The notes: generated by a model not told the origin, from the sequence alone. DNA of 64,000 nucleotides from Actinoalloteichus hymeniacidonis (GCF_014203365.1 NZ_JACHIS010000001.1:930001-994000); one strand, 5' to 3'; shown: positions 7,433 to 17,056, counted from the stretch's first letter. A program made the numbers and translations.

Positions 7433-9046
7433 ATGGACGCACCCGTGCTGTCCAGCGCTGGCGATCCCCACGGCGCGGCCTTTCGCCGCAACGTCGACGC
7501 GCACACGGCGCTGGTCCAGGACCTGCGGCAACGGCTGTCGGTGGCGGCCAAGGGCGGCCCGGAACGTGCCCGGACCCGACACCTCGAACGCGGCAAGCTT
7601 CTGCCGAGGGACCGGGTGGACACGCTGCTCGATCCCGGTTCCCGTTTCCTGGAGCTCTCCCCGCTGGCCGCGAACGGCCTGTACTCGGACGACGCGCCGG
7701 GCGCGGGACTGATCGCGGGCGTCGGCCGGATCGCGGGCCGGGAATGCGTGGTGGTCGCCAACGACGCCACCGTCAAGGGCGGCACCTACTACCCGATGAC
7801 GGTCAAGAAGCATCTGCGCGCTCAGGAAGTGGCGCTGCACAACCGGTTGCCCTGTCTGTACCTGGTCGACTCCGGCGGCGCCTTCCTGCCCAGACAGGAC
7901 GAGGTCTTCCCGGACCGAGAACACTTCGGTCGCATCTTCTACAACCAGGCGACGATGTCCGCCCAGGGCATCCCGCAGCTCTCGGCGGTGCTCGGTTCCT
8001 GCACCGCGGGCGGCGCCTACGTACCCGCGATGAGCGATGAGAACGTGATCGTCCGAGGTCAGGGCACCATCTTCCTGGGTGGCCCTCCCTTGGTGAAGGC
8101 CGCGACCGGCGAGGTGGTCACCTCGGAGGAACTCGGCGGCGGCGACCTGCACTCCAGGGTCTCGGGCGTGACCGACCACCTGGCGAACGACGACGCGGAC
8201 GCGCTGCGCATCCTGCGCTCCATCGTGTCGACTCTTCCGCCGCGCACCCCGGCGGCCTGGGAGATCGCACCCACCGAGGAACCCGTGGTCGACCCGGCCG
8301 AGCTCTACGGCGTGGTCCCGGTGGACTCGCGGACGCCCTACGACGTCCGCGAGGTGATCGCGCGGGTCGTCGATGGCAGCCGGTTCAACGAGTTCAAGCC
8401 GGATTACGGCCCGACCCTGGTCACGGGCTTCGCGCGCGTCCACGGTCATCCGGTCGGCATCGTGGCCAACAACGGCATCCTCTTCGGGGAGTCCGCGCTC
8501 AAGGGCGCGCACTTCATCCAGCTCTGCGATCAACGCTCGATTCCGCTGGTCTTCCTGCAGAACATCAGCGGGTTCATGGTCGGTCGGGAGTACGAGGCCG
8601 GTGGTATCGCCAAACACGGCGCGAAGATGGTCACCGCCGTGGCCTGCGCCCGCGTCCCGAAGTTCACCGTGGTCATCGGTGGTTCCTTCGGCGCGGGCAA
8701 CTACAGCATGTGCGGGCGGGCCTTCGCGCCCCGTTTCCTGTGGATGTGGCCCAACGCGCGGATCTCGGTGATGGGCGGTGAGCAGGCCGCCTCGGTGTTG
8801 GCCACCGTCCGAAGGGACCAGCTCGAAGCCAAGGGCGAGGAGTGGTCGGCGGCCGACGAGGACGCGTTCACCGCACCGATTCGAGCGCAGTACGAAGAAC
8901 AGGGCGACCCCTACTACGCGACCGCTCGGCTGTGGGACGACGGCGTGATCGACCCGGCGGACACCCGCACGGTGCTCGGACTGGCGCTGTCGACCTCGGC
9001 GAACGCACCGCTGGCGCCGGTGAACTACGGCGTCTTCCGCATGTGA
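7433..9046 (+). CDS. accD1: Acyl-CoA carboxylase beta subunit (methylcrotonyl-CoA carboxylase-like)
   Basis: 537 residues with complete N- and C-terminal carboxyltransferase domains. Oxyanion-hole type glycine motifs are visible: [20 protein letters not shown] in the first half and [16 protein letters not shown] in the second. [27 protein letters not shown] and [18 protein letters not shown] resemble methylcrotonyl-CoA carboxylase beta (AccD1) more than propionyl-CoA carboxylase. The reaction is carboxyl transfer from biotin to the acyl-CoA, in leucine catabolism if the assignment holds. Start ATG 7433 with GAGGCGGAAG upstream; upstream in-frame ATGs overlap the operators. First gene of a three-gene operon, 58 bp before the alpha subunit. 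Confidence 0.9.
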   Translation: MDAPVLSSAGDPHGAAFRRNVDAHTALVQDLRQRLSVAAKGGPERARTRHLERGKLLPRDRVDTLLDPGSRFLELSPLAANGLYSDDAPGAGLIAGVGRIAGRECVVVANDATVKGGTYYPMTVKKHLRAQEVALHNRLPCLYLVDSGGAFLPRQDEVFPDREHFGRIFYNQATMSAQGIPQLSAVLGSCTAGGAYVPAMSDENVIVRGQGTIFLGGPPLVKAATGEVVTSEELGGGDLHSRVSGVTDHLANDDADALRILRSIVSTLPPRTPAAWEIAPTEEPVVDPAELYGVVPVDSRTPYDVREVIARVVDGSRFNEFKPDYGPTLVTGFARVHGHPVGIVANNGILFGESALKGAHFIQLCDQRSIPLVFLQNISGFMVGREYEAGGIAKHGAKMVTAVACARVPKFTVVIGGSFGAGNYSMCGRAFAPRFLWMWPNARISVMGGEQAASVLATVRRDQLEAKGEEWSAADEDAFTAPIRAQYEEQGDPYYATARLWDDGVIDPADTRTVLGLALSTSANAPLAPVNYGVFRM

Positions 9047-9104
9047 GCGACGGAAACCATCGCCCGCCCGGGGCGGGCGGGCAGATCAGGACTGGAGGTA
9101 GCCG

Positions 9105-11117
9105 GTGTTCGAGTCCGTGTTGATCGCCAACCGGGGCGAGATCGCGGTGCGGATCGCCCGCACCCTTACCGACCTCGGCATCCACTCGATCGGCGTCTAC
9201 AGCGATGCGGACCAGGATGCCCGGCACGTCGGCGCGGTGGACCGAGCGGTCCGAATCGGCCCGGCCTCGGCGACCGAGAGCTACCTGAACATCGACGCGG
9301 TCGTGGCCGCCGCCGTGCGCACCGGGGCGCAGGCGGTGCACCCCGGCTATGGCTTCCTCGCCGAGAACGCCGACTTCGCCAGAGCCTGCGCGGCGGCGGG
9401 ACTGGTCTTCATCGGGCCCTCACCGGCGGCGATCGAGCTGATGGGCGACAAGATCCGGGCCAAACACGCCGTCGTCGCGGCCGGGGTGGGCGTCGTTCCC
9501 GGTCGGTCCGAGGCGGGATTGTCCGATCAGGACCTCATCGACGCCGTCCGGGAGATCGGCCTGCCGGTGCTGCTCAAGCCCTCGGCGGGTGGCGGCGGCA
9601 AGGGTATGCGGCGGGTGACGACGATCGAGGGGATCGCGGACACCGTGCGGGCCGCTCGTCGGGAGGCACGTGCCGCGTTCGGCGACGACACCCTGCTGGT
9701 GGAGCGCTACATCGAGCGGCCCCGGCATCTCGAAGTCCAGGTGCTCGCCGACCAACACGGCACGGTGCTGGCCTTGGGGGAGCGGGAGTGCAGTCTGCAA
9801 CGCCGCCACCAGAAGATCATCGAGGAGGCGCCGTCGCCGCTGTTGGACTCCGATGCGCGTGCGGACTTCCTGGCCGATGCCGTGGCGGTGGCCAAGGCCT
9901 GCGCCTATGTCGGTGCGGGCACCGTGGAGTTCATCACCGACATCGAGGGCCGGGGACGCAGCTTCCTGGAGATGAACACCCGACTCCAGGTGGAGCATCC
10001 GGTGACCGAGCTGGTCAGCGGCGTGGACCTCGTCGAGTGGCAACTGCGGGTGGCCGCCGGGCAGCGGTTGCCCGCCGACCTCGGATCGACGGGACCAGGC
10101 GGGCACGCCGTCGAGGCTCGGGTCTACGCCGAGGACCCGGACCGGGGATTCCTGCCGACCGGCGGACGAATCCTCGATCTCGTCGAACCCGCCGGTCCCG
10201 GCGTCCGGGTGGATTCCGGCTTGCAGAGCGGGGCCGAGATCGGCGGTGACTACGACCCGATGTTGGCGAAGGTGATCGCCTGGGGGCCGGACCGTGCCAC
10301 CGCGCTGCGCCGACTCGACGGTGCGCTGAGCCGGACCGCCCTGCTCGGCGTCACCACGAACGTGGCCTTCCTTCGCGCCCTGCTGAGCAGGGACGAGGTG
10401 CGCACGGGCCTGCTGGACACCGGACTGGTGGAGCGGGTCGTCGACGAGCTGGTCGAACCCCGGCCGCCCGAGGCGGTGCTGGTCGCCGCAGCGCTGGAGC
10501 GACAACTGGCGGCGGAACCCTCGGGCAACGTCGTCGACCCCTGGGACATCCCCGATGGCTGGCGGATGGGCGAGTCCTCGGCGCGACGCCGGTGGATCGG
10601 CCCGATCGGCGGCGACCAGGTGGAGGTCACCGTGCAGGGCCTGGCGAGCGCGGCCCGCATTCGGATCGACGGGGGGCCGTCGATCCCGGCCGCCGCCCGT
10701 TTCGAGCACGGCGAGCTGGTCGTCGCCTACGACGGGACCGTGCAGCGCTACCGACACGCCCGAACCGGCGAGGTCTGCTGGTTGGGCAGCGCCGGTCGGA
10801 CCTGGGCATTGGTCGAGCGGACTCCGCTGGCCGAAGCCGGGCAGGACACCTCGGTAGCGGACCCGATCGTGCGCAGTCCGATGCCCGGCACGGTGCTCTC
10901 AGTCGCCGTGGCCGAAGGCGAGGAGGTTCGGCCGAATCAGCCGTTGCTGATCGTCGAGGCGATGAAGATGGAGCACACGGTGCTGGCCCCCGTGGCGGGG
11001 CAGGTGCGCGATCTGCGAGCCCGACCGGGCGCCCAGGTCGCCGTCGACGAGGCGCTCGCCGTCGTGGTCACGGCGGCCGAGCCCACCGATCCCGTTTCCA
11101 CCTCGGCCGCTGGCTGA
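9105..11117 (+). CDS. accA1: Biotin-dependent acyl-CoA carboxylase alpha subunit (BC + BCCP)
   Basis: 670 residues. The N-terminal biotin carboxylase (about 1-450) has the entry motif SVLIANRGEIAVRIARTL, the ATP-grasp glycine loop PSAGGGGKGMRRV, HHQKIIEEAPSP-like and EMNTRLQVEHPVTELV. A linker domain follows, then a C-terminal biotin carboxyl carrier domain (about 585-660) with EAMKMEH; Lys621 is the biotinylation site. It forms the holoenzyme with the preceding beta subunit. GTG 9105 is preceded by GGAGG at the right distance. GC content and codon use match neighbours. In mycobacteria the orthologous pair AccA1/AccD1 is a methylcrotonyl-CoA carboxylase (established). Confidence 0.92.
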   Translation: MFESVLIANRGEIAVRIARTLTDLGIHSIGVYSDADQDARHVGAVDRAVRIGPASATESYLNIDAVVAAAVRTGAQAVHPGYGFLAENADFARACAAAGLVFIGPSPAAIELMGDKIRAKHAVVAAGVGVVPGRSEAGLSDQDLIDAVREIGLPVLLKPSAGGGGKGMRRVTTIEGIADTVRAARREARAAFGDDTLLVERYIERPRHLEVQVLADQHGTVLALGERECSLQRRHQKIIEEAPSPLLDSDARADFLADAVAVAKACAYVGAGTVEFITDIEGRGRSFLEMNTRLQVEHPVTELVSGVDLVEWQLRVAAGQRLPADLGSTGPGGHAVEARVYAEDPDRGFLPTGGRILDLVEPAGPGVRVDSGLQSGAEIGGDYDPMLAKVIAWGPDRATALRRLDGALSRTALLGVTTNVAFLRALLSRDEVRTGLLDTGLVERVVDELVEPRPPEAVLVAAALERQLAAEPSGNVVDPWDIPDGWRMGESSARRRWIGPIGGDQVEVTVQGLASAARIRIDGGPSIPAAARFEHGELVVAYDGTVQRYRHARTGEVCWLGSAGRTWALVERTPLAEAGQDTSVADPIVRSPMPGTVLSVAVAEGEEVRPNQPLLIVEAMKMEHTVLAPVAGQVRDLRARPGAQVAVDEALAVVVTAAEPTDPVSTSAAG

Positions 11118-11249
11118 GGCCGACGGCCACCCGGCCGAGCCCGACTCGACCGACTCCGACCACCACGACTCGGCCACCGCCGAGGACGTGGGCGAATCGA
11201 CCCGGCCGTTGCGACCGACCCGGCCGTCAACGAGAAGGAGTGTTCCCAG

Positions 11250-12407
11250 ATGCTCGATCATCGGCTCGACGAGGAGTACGAGGCACTGCGGTCCACGGTG
11301 GCCGAGTTCGCTCGGGCAGAGGTGGCGCCGGTGATCGGCGACTACTACGAACGCGAGGAATTCCCTTATCCGATCGTGGCCGGGATGGCCGAGATGGGCC
11401 TGTTCGGGCTCCCGTTCCCCGAGTCCTACGGCGGGATGGGCGGCGACTACTTCGCCCTGTGCCTGGCCCTGGAGGAACTGGCCAGGGTGGACTCCTCGGT
11501 GGCGATCACCCTCGAAGCAGGCGTCTCCCTCGGGGCGATGCCGATCTACCGCTTCGGTACCGAACAACAGCGGCAACGCTGGCTGCCCGAACTATGTGCG
11601 GGCCGCAAGCTCGCGGCCTTCGGCCTCACCGAGGCCGACGGCGGTTCCGATGCCTCTGCCACCAGGACCACGGCCCGTGCCCAGGACGACCACTGGGTGA
11701 TCAACGGCAGCAAGTCGTTCATCACCAACTCGGGCACCGACATCACCTCGCTGGTCACCGTCACCGCGGTGACGGGCACCAGGGAGGACGGGCGCAAGGA
11801 GATCTCGGCGATCGCGGTGCCCTCGGGCACCCCGGGCTTCACGGTGGCGGGCAAGTACTCGAAGGTCGGGTGGAATGCATCGGATACCCACGAGCTGGCC
11901 TTCGCCGATGTCAGAGTCCCCGCTGAGAACCTCATCGGCGAGCGGGGACGCGGCTACGCGCAATTCCTCCGCATTCTCGACGAGGGACGCATCGCCATCG
12001 CGGCACTCGGCGTCGGACTCGCCCAGGGCTGCGTGGACGAAAGCCTGCGTTATGCCTCCGAACGAGAGGCCTTCGGGCGCAACATCGGCGCCTATCAGGC
12101 CATCCAGTTCAAGATCGCCGACATGGAACTACGGGCCCACACCGCTCGGCTGGCCTACTACCACGCCGCCTCCCGAATGCTGCGCGGTGAGCCGTTCAAG
12201 AAGGAGGCCGCGATCGCGAAGCTGGTCAGCTCCAACGCGGCGATGGACAACGCCAGGGAGGCGACTCAGATCTTCGGCGGCTACGGCTTCATGAACGAGA
12301 CCCCGGTCGGCCGGTTCTATCGGGACGCCAAGATCCTGGAGATCGGCGAGGGAACCTCCGAGGTGCAGCGGATGCTCATCGCGCGTGAGTTGGGTATGTC
12401 GGCCTGA
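11250..12407 (+). CDS. Acyl-CoA dehydrogenase (FadE19-like)
   Basis: 385 residues, full-length FAD-dependent acyl-CoA dehydrogenase: N-terminal helices (DEEYEALRSTVAEFARAEVAP), FAD/substrate motif AFGLTEADGGSDA, WVINGSKSFITN, REAFGRNIGAYQAIQFKIADM and the C-terminal ATQIFGGYGFMNETPVGRFYRDAKILEIGEGTSEVQRML. The catalytic base appears to be Glu367 in GEGT, the medium/short-chain position, rather than the helix-G position of isovaleryl-CoA dehydrogenase; a branched-chain acyl-CoA substrate is still likely from operon context. RBS GAAGGAG precedes ATG 11250. The 132-bp gap after accA has no promoter that stands out, so it is probably co-transcribed. Confidence 0.88.
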   Translation: MLDHRLDEEYEALRSTVAEFARAEVAPVIGDYYEREEFPYPIVAGMAEMGLFGLPFPESYGGMGGDYFALCLALEELARVDSSVAITLEAGVSLGAMPIYRFGTEQQRQRWLPELCAGRKLAAFGLTEADGGSDASATRTTARAQDDHWVINGSKSFITNSGTDITSLVTVTAVTGTREDGRKEISAIAVPSGTPGFTVAGKYSKVGWNASDTHELAFADVRVPAENLIGERGRGYAQFLRILDEGRIAIAALGVGLAQGCVDESLRYASEREAFGRNIGAYQAIQFKIADMELRAHTARLAYYHAASRMLRGEPFKKEAAIAKLVSSNAAMDNAREATQIFGGYGFMNETPVGRFYRDAKILEIGEGTSEVQRMLIARELGMSA

Positions 12408-12458
12408 CCTCGATGCGCGGCGGCGGGGCGGCCTTCGCACCCGGCCCGCCGACCTCGG

Positions 12459-13124
12459 TTATTCGAATGCCTCGGCAGGTAGTGCGGGGATGACATGGCC
12501 TGCGGCCTGCGCCGCCGTCTCGCAGGCCGCGTCGAGATCGGGGTTGGTCGCCAGCACGCGGACACTGGAGGTGTCGGTCGCGGCGACGTCGATGGCACAC
12601 ATGTTGCCCTGGGTGCGGACCTCCCTGGCGGCACGGCCGCCCACCTCGGTGCTGGATGCCTCGGTGAGACCGTCGAGGTTCCAGTCGTCCAAGCCGCCGT
12701 AGGGATTGAGCGAGACCCCGACGCCGAGGTCGCCGTTGGTCTCCATGTCGACGATGATGCAGTTCCCGCGTCCCCGGTCGCCCTCTCGGTAGCTGGACGG
12801 CCCGGAGATTCCGATGTCGTCGAGCATCTCATCGGTGAGGTAATCGCAGGTCGTCGTCGCGTCCAGGTGCGGATTCGGCTCGACGTCGTCCGGTGGTGGC
12901 TCCAGGGATTCCGACTCGCTCGGCTCTTCGGAACCCTCGTCGCCCTCGGCTTCGTCGGTGGGTTCCTGTGACTGTTCGAGGAGATCGCCCATCTCCGGCG
13001 GGGGCGGAGCCGAACCCTCGGCCGGTGCCGCGCGACCGGCTTCCTGGGTGGTACACGCAGCGAGCAGGAGCGCGCCCGCAGCCACCAGACCACCGACTCG
13101 CCACCGGATTCCGACAGTTCTCAC
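12459..13124 (-). CDS. DUF3558 lipoprotein
   Basis: 221 residues. The lipobox LLLAAC (Cys about residue 22) marks a lipoprotein. An acidic, low-complexity linker rich in Glu, Ser and Pro follows, then a DUF3558-like domain: TTCDYLTDEMLDDIGI, GNCIIVDMETNGDLGVGVSLNP, GNMCAIDVAATDTSSVRVLA and DLDAACETAAQAAGHVIPALP. DUF3558 proteins are common, uncharacterised actinobacterial lipoproteins. GTG 13124 was chosen because AGGGA lies 7 nt upstream; GTG 13145 is an alternative. Convergent with the acyl-CoA dehydrogenase. Confidence 0.8.
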   Translation of the reverse strand: MRTVGIRWRVGGLVAAGALLLAACTTQEAGRAAPAEGSAPPPPEMGDLLEQSQEPTDEAEGDEGSEEPSESESLEPPPDDVEPNPHLDATTTCDYLTDEMLDDIGISGPSSYREGDRGRGNCIIVDMETNGDLGVGVSLNPYGGLDDWNLDGLTEASSTEVGGRAAREVRTQGNMCAIDVAATDTSSVRVLATNPDLDAACETAAQAAGHVIPALPAEAFE

Positions 13125-13402
13125 ATCCGCATCCCTGAACGCCACGCCGGTATTGTGCCCGACACCTCCGGCGCCAACCCGTGGATTCGTCGTGTTCAGC
13201 CGGTTCCTAGCGGGATTGAGACCTTCGTTCGCGTCGCCACCCCGCCCTGCGGTCCGCAGGCTCGCGTCGCGTCGGCGACCGTCCATCGGTCGAGTGAGAC
13301 GGACAGCGGCCCGTGCCTGGCAGGCGGGTTTCTCGCCAGCGGACGCCTGTCTCGGATCTGCTCGTGCCGTCTTGACACCATCCGCACCCAGTAGCACTGT
13401 TG

Positions 13403-13437
13403 GTTCATATAGTGCGTACTCTCCGCACTATATGAAC
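13403..13437. promoter_or_regulatory. Perfect inverted repeat before the PNPOx-like gene
   Basis: GTTCATATAGTGCG (13403-13416) and CGCACTATATGAAC (13424-13437) are perfect 14-bp arms around TACTCTC. It ends 1 bp before the GGAGG ribosome site of the gene at 13448. The arm ACTATATGAAC is repeated exactly at 16937-16947 near the IclR gene, so it is more likely an operator than a terminator. The rest of the 13125-13402 gap shows no gene. Confidence 0.6.
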
Positions 13438-13447
13438 GGAGGTTCGG

Positions 13448-13942
13448 GTGGCTCGGGTAGCGGGGTGTCTGGACGACCAACACGCCACGGCGATGGTCGG
13501 TGGCAGACCCCTGGCCGTCCTGGCCACGACGGACGCCACCGGCGCGCCGCACAGCGCTTTGATCTCGTGGTTCGTTCCGCTGGACGAGTGCACGCTGGTC
13601 GCCGCGTTGGACACCCGCAGTCGGCACGTGCGAAATCTCCGGCACAACCCGAGATTCGCGCTGCAGATCCTGGCCGACGACCTGGTGCTCGCGGTGAGCG
13701 GCCGGGCCGAGTTCGTCGTGGGCGAGCTGGCCTCAGCGCCGTTTCCCGCGTCGGCCGTTCGGCTCTCCCTGGAGACCGTGGTGGACCAGCAGCTGCCTCA
13801 GATGCAGTTCCGGGGGCCGAGTTACACCTTCGACATCACCAAGGGGCATCGCGACGCGGTGGAACGTCGGGTGCTCGCGGAGCTTGCCGCCACAGATCCC
13901 CGACCACCGTGGTCGACCGACCGACAGGAAGAACCCGCCTGA
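13448..13942 (+). CDS. PNPOx-like flavin/F420-binding protein
   Basis: 164 residues. The split-barrel fold of pyridoxamine-phosphate-oxidase-like proteins is suggested by PLAVLATTDATGAPHSALISWFVPLDECTLVAALDTRSRHVRNLRHNPRFALQIL, with later hydrophobic strands VLAVSGRAEFVVGEL. These proteins bind FMN or F420 and reduce diverse substrates; the substrate here is unknown. GTG 13448 follows GGAGG by 5 nt. It is followed 70 bp later by a luciferase-like monooxygenase on the same strand, so the two probably form a flavin/F420 redox operon controlled through the inverted repeat just upstream (inference). Confidence 0.7.
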   Translation: MARVAGCLDDQHATAMVGGRPLAVLATTDATGAPHSALISWFVPLDECTLVAALDTRSRHVRNLRHNPRFALQILADDLVLAVSGRAEFVVGELASAPFPASAVRLSLETVVDQQLPQMQFRGPSYTFDITKGHRDAVERRVLAELAATDPRPPWSTDRQEEPA

Positions 13943-14012
13943 TCGATCACCGGTCGCCGTCGCGGGCCCGCTCTGGGTGGGCCGCGGCGAACTCGGGAAA
14001 GGACTCCCAGCA

Positions 14013-14984
14013 ATGAAGCTGAGCATCTTCTCGGTCACCGACCACTACCCGGCGCGTGACCGCAGCATCGCTTCCTTCTACGACCAGCTGCTCGGTGAGA
14101 TCTCCTATGCCGAGGAGCTGGGTTTCGCCAACTATTTCATTGCCGAGCACCACTTTCATGATTACGGAATCGTGCCCTCGCCTGCGGTCTTGCTCGCGGC
14201 GGCCGCCCGGCAGACCAGCCGAATCGGCCTGGGGGTCGCCGTCGCGGTCCTGCCCTTCCACCAGCCGATGGTGCTGGCCGAGGAATACGCCATGCTCGAC
14301 CAGCTCTCCGGCGGACGCCTCGCCCTCGGCGTGGGGTCCGGCTACCTGCCGCACGAGTACGCGGGTTTCGGCGTCGACCCGGCCGAGAAACGCACTCGTT
14401 TCGATGAGTCGTTGGAGATCATGACCAAGGCGTGGACGGGTGCGCCGGTCCACTTCGAGGGACGGCATCATCGGCTGTCCGGGGTCCGGTCGGCGATCAC
14501 CCCGGTGAGCTCGCCGCCGCTGTGGGTCGCGGTGATCCGACCGGAGGCCGCCTACCACGTAGGCAGGCAGGGCCGGAACATCATGCTGATCCCCTACGCC
14601 TCCGCAACGGACATCGGGCATCTCGGCGAGGTCGTCACGGCCTATCGCCGGGGCTTCGCCGAATCCGGCGCCCCCGGACAGGGCGATGTCGCGGTCGCCC
14701 TGCACACCTATGTCGGCGAACAGCCCGACGTCTCCGACGAGGTCGGCCCCGCACTCGCCCAGTACACCGACACCAGGCTCTACCACAAGAGCCACCGCAG
14801 TTATGCGGAGCTGGTGGCGGCCGAGTTGGTGTTGTTCGGCGATGCGGACCTGGTGTCTCGTCGGATGCGTCGGTTGGCCGAACTGGGCGTCACCCAGTTG
14901 TTGGCCTTGTGCAATTTCGGTGCCCTGGCGCCGGAGCTGGTGAACGCCTCGATGAAGAGGCTGGCAGGCATCGACGCAGACTGA
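14013..14984 (+). CDS. Luciferase-like monooxygenase (LLM class flavin/F420 enzyme)
   Basis: 323 residues. Bacterial luciferase-like TIM barrel: MKLSIFSVTDHYPA, SYAEELGFANYFIAEHHFHDYGIVPSPAVLLAAAARQTSRIGLGVAVAVLPFHQPMVLAEEYAMLDQLSGGRLALGVGSGY. AEHHF and the GR-LGVGSGY strand are family hallmarks of FMN- or F420-dependent monooxygenases/oxidoreductases. The substrate cannot be read from sequence. ATG 14013 with GAAAGGA upstream. Same strand as the PNPOx-like gene. The transcript ends in the hairpin at 15041-15074. Confidence 0.85.
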   Translation: MKLSIFSVTDHYPARDRSIASFYDQLLGEISYAEELGFANYFIAEHHFHDYGIVPSPAVLLAAAARQTSRIGLGVAVAVLPFHQPMVLAEEYAMLDQLSGGRLALGVGSGYLPHEYAGFGVDPAEKRTRFDESLEIMTKAWTGAPVHFEGRHHRLSGVRSAITPVSSPPLWVAVIRPEAAYHVGRQGRNIMLIPYASATDIGHLGEVVTAYRRGFAESGAPGQGDVAVALHTYVGEQPDVSDEVGPALAQYTDTRLYHKSHRSYAELVAAELVLFGDADLVSRRMRRLAELGVTQLLALCNFGALAPELVNASMKRLAGIDAD

Positions 14985-15040
14985 CCTCACCGCGGGCCGT
15001 CGATCGAGCTGCGGAGGGGATGGCTCGACCCGGCCGACGA

Positions 15041-15074
15041 GTGGCGCCTGCGGATCATCATCCGCAGGCGCCAC
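15041..15074. terminator. Bidirectional hairpin between convergent genes
   Basis: Perfect 15-bp arms GTGGCGCCTGCGGAT (15041-15055) and ATCCGCAGGCGCCAC (15060-15074) with a CATC loop, midway between the luciferase-like gene and the convergent hydrolase gene. Confidence 0.8.
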
Positions 15075-15076
15075 CG

Positions 15077-15841
15077 TCAATTCGTGGTCAGGAAGGATTC
15101 CACGGCGGACACGAGCGCCAGTGGTGTCTCGTCGGCGGCGTAGTGACCGGCGTTGGAGAACACCTCGAGGCGGGCGTTGGGATGCCACTGCAGCCAGGTG
15201 TTGCGCAGGGCATCGCCGTTGAGCGCCGGGTCGTGCTCGCCTGCGATCGCCAGTACCGGGGTCGCGTCGCCGACGATCGACTCGTGGAAGTCGTGCCGCG
15301 CCCAGTCCTGGAGGTAGGCGGCGAAGGCGGGCACCGTCGAGCAGTCCAGTGAATGACGCACCATCGCGTCCAACCAGAAGCCGCTGTGGCGGTTGCCGGT
15401 GGTCAGGTCGATGATCGCGCGTCGATTGGCGGGGTTCTCGGCGGCGCCCTCGAAGAGCTGCCAGGACTGATCGTCGAAGGGGACGCCGGATGCGGGAACC
15501 GGGGAGATGCCTGCCACCGAGGTCACCCGGCTCGTGTCCGCAGCCAGTACGGCGGCCGCGACCTTGCCGCCCATCGAGTGTCCTAAGAGTGCGAACTCGG
15601 ACCAACCCAGGTGGCCGGCCAGCGTGAGGACGTCGGCGGCGGCTTCGGCCATGGTGAACTCGCCGTCGAGGTCCCGGGCCGCTCCATAGCCTCGGAAATC
15701 GACGAAGGCGTAGCTGAATCGGGTGGTGTCGAGGTAGGGCCGGATCGAGCGGAAAGCGGACCGATCGGAGAACCAACCGTGTAGCGCGATCACCCGTTGC
15801 GGTCCTTCGCCATGGATTTCGTGCGGTAGGACTGTCACCAT
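15077..15841 (-). CDS. Alpha/beta hydrolase
   Basis: 254 residues. Canonical alpha/beta hydrolase: oxyanion HGWFSD near the N-terminus, nucleophile elbow GHSMGG (Ser89), an acidic residue in IAGEHDP, and His in NAGHYAADE. The overall pattern (RVIALHGWFSD, VDFRGYGAARD) is that of soluble esterases or haloperoxidase-like enzymes; the substrate is unknown. Start ATG 15841. The 194-bp stretch 15842-16035 between this gene and the iclR gene (same strand) has no recognisable gene. Confidence 0.8.
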   Translation of the reverse strand: MVTVLPHEIHGEGPQRVIALHGWFSDRSAFRSIRPYLDTTRFSYAFVDFRGYGAARDLDGEFTMAEAAADVLTLAGHLGWSEFALLGHSMGGKVAAAVLAADTSRVTSVAGISPVPASGVPFDDQSWQLFEGAAENPANRRAIIDLTTGNRHSGFWLDAMVRHSLDCSTVPAFAAYLQDWARHDFHESIVGDATPVLAIAGEHDPALNGDALRNTWLQWHPNARLEVFSNAGHYAADETPLALVSAVESFLTTN

Positions 15842-16035
15842 CAGCTCCTCGTCGACGCGGCTGGCCAGTCATGTTGATCTCTGGTGTCGGACCAGCTTCG
15901 AGGTCGATGACTCGACTGTCAACGGTTCGAGATGGGTTGCTACCGCGCGGAGGTCACCGCACCGGGCGACCCTCGTTCGAGGGTGGCCGCCGGTGTCGGG
16001 TCACCTTGCGCCCCGGCGGCGGGGACCTCGGCTGC

Positions 16036-16764
16036 TCAGAATTGTTCGCCCGCGCTCATCACGTCGGCGATCCGCAGTACCACGGGAGCGATGGCCGACT
16101 CGTCGCCCTGGCCGATGGCCACGATGCCGACGCTGGCCACCGGGTGGCCGTGCGGCGGTCGGATCGGGGCCGCGATACCCCACGCGCCGGTCTGGAGTTC
16201 GCCGCTGGTCACCGAGTAGCCCCGCTGTCGTGCCTCGGTGATGGCCGCTCGTTCGCCCAGCACCGGCGGCCTGCCCGCCAGAATGGCGATGCCCGATGCG
16301 CCCCGGTCGGCCTCGTGCCGGGTGCCGACCCGGTAGGCGACGTGGGTGATCGTGGTGGACGGCTCGGTCACCGCGACGACGACGCAGGTATTGGCCCCAT
16401 CGAGCGCCGTGACGAACGCCGTGGCCTGGGAGATCTCCGCCAGCTCACGCAATTGCTGCGCGAAACTCCGGCGAAGTTGCGGCAACACCGAGGACGCCAG
16501 CTCCAACACGCCGAGGGCGAGTTGGTATCGACCGTCGTCGGACTTGGTCACGAGCCGGTTGGCCTGCAAGGTGCCGATGAGTCGATAGACGGCGGTGCGC
16601 TCGATGCCCAGGCGTCGGGACAGCTCGCCGTGTAGTAGTCCGTCGGGATTCTCGCGGAGTTCCCAGAGGATCCGAAGCCCGCTGTCGAGCGTCTTGGCTC
16701 CGCGCGGCGGGTCGGCCTGCTGCGTGCCGTCGGAAACGGTAGTGGGCCGGGAGGTCCTGCTCAT
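16036..16764 (-). CDS. IclR family transcriptional regulator
   Basis: 242 residues. N-terminal winged HTH (TLDSGLRILWELRENPDGLLHGELSRRLGIERTAVYRLIGTLQANRLVTKSDDGRYQL), then an IclR effector domain (FVTALDGANTCVVVAVTEPSTTITHVAYRVGTRHEADRGASGIAILA.. and SVTSGELQTGAWGIAAPI). The effector is unknown. ATG 16764 is preceded by GGGAGGT. Candidate operators lie in its own upstream region (16821-16837, 16933-16947) and before the PNPOx-like gene at 13448, suggesting it controls that flavin-enzyme operon and itself (inference). Confidence 0.88.
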   Translation of the reverse strand: MSRTSRPTTVSDGTQQADPPRGAKTLDSGLRILWELRENPDGLLHGELSRRLGIERTAVYRLIGTLQANRLVTKSDDGRYQLALGVLELASSVLPQLRRSFAQQLRELAEISQATAFVTALDGANTCVVVAVTEPSTTITHVAYRVGTRHEADRGASGIAILAGRPPVLGERAAITEARQRGYSVTSGELQTGAWGIAAPIRPPHGHPVASVGIVAIGQGDESAIAPVVLRIADVMSAGEQF

Positions 16765-16820
16765 CGGCCGTGACCTCCCACCTTTGGATGATCTTCGCTC
16801 GCGATCCGGACGGGCCAATT

Positions 16821-16837
16821 GTGCACTATCTACGCAC
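16821..16837. promoter_or_regulatory. Candidate IclR operator 1
   Basis: GTGCACTATCTACGCAC has GTGC/GCAC dyad ends and contains GCACTAT, also found in the inverted repeat at 13403-13437. It lies 57 bp upstream of the iclR start, in a suitable place for autoregulation. Confidence 0.45.
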
Positions 16838-16932
16838 CTTTGCCAGCTCGGACGCGATTGTCGGGCAGGTCTGTGCAGTTCACGGCGGGAAATCGGCTAA
16901 GTCAATTTTCAACCTACTACCTTTCGGTCTAT

Positions 16933-16947
16933 GTGTACTATATGAAC
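16933..16947. promoter_or_regulatory. Candidate IclR operator 2
   Basis: GTGTACTATATGAAC shares 11 consecutive bases (ACTATATGAAC) with the right arm of the perfect repeat before the gene at 13448. It lies in the gap between the iclR gene and the divergent unknown gene starting at 17057. Confidence 0.45.
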
Positions 16948-17056
16948 AATTTGAGTAGAGTGTGCACTCTGTGGCATCCTTTTGCCAGGTTCCACCGGCG
17001 TCCGACGAAAGTCGGACGCGGCCCGGTGCCGCATCGCTGGAAGGTGGTGGAGTGGC

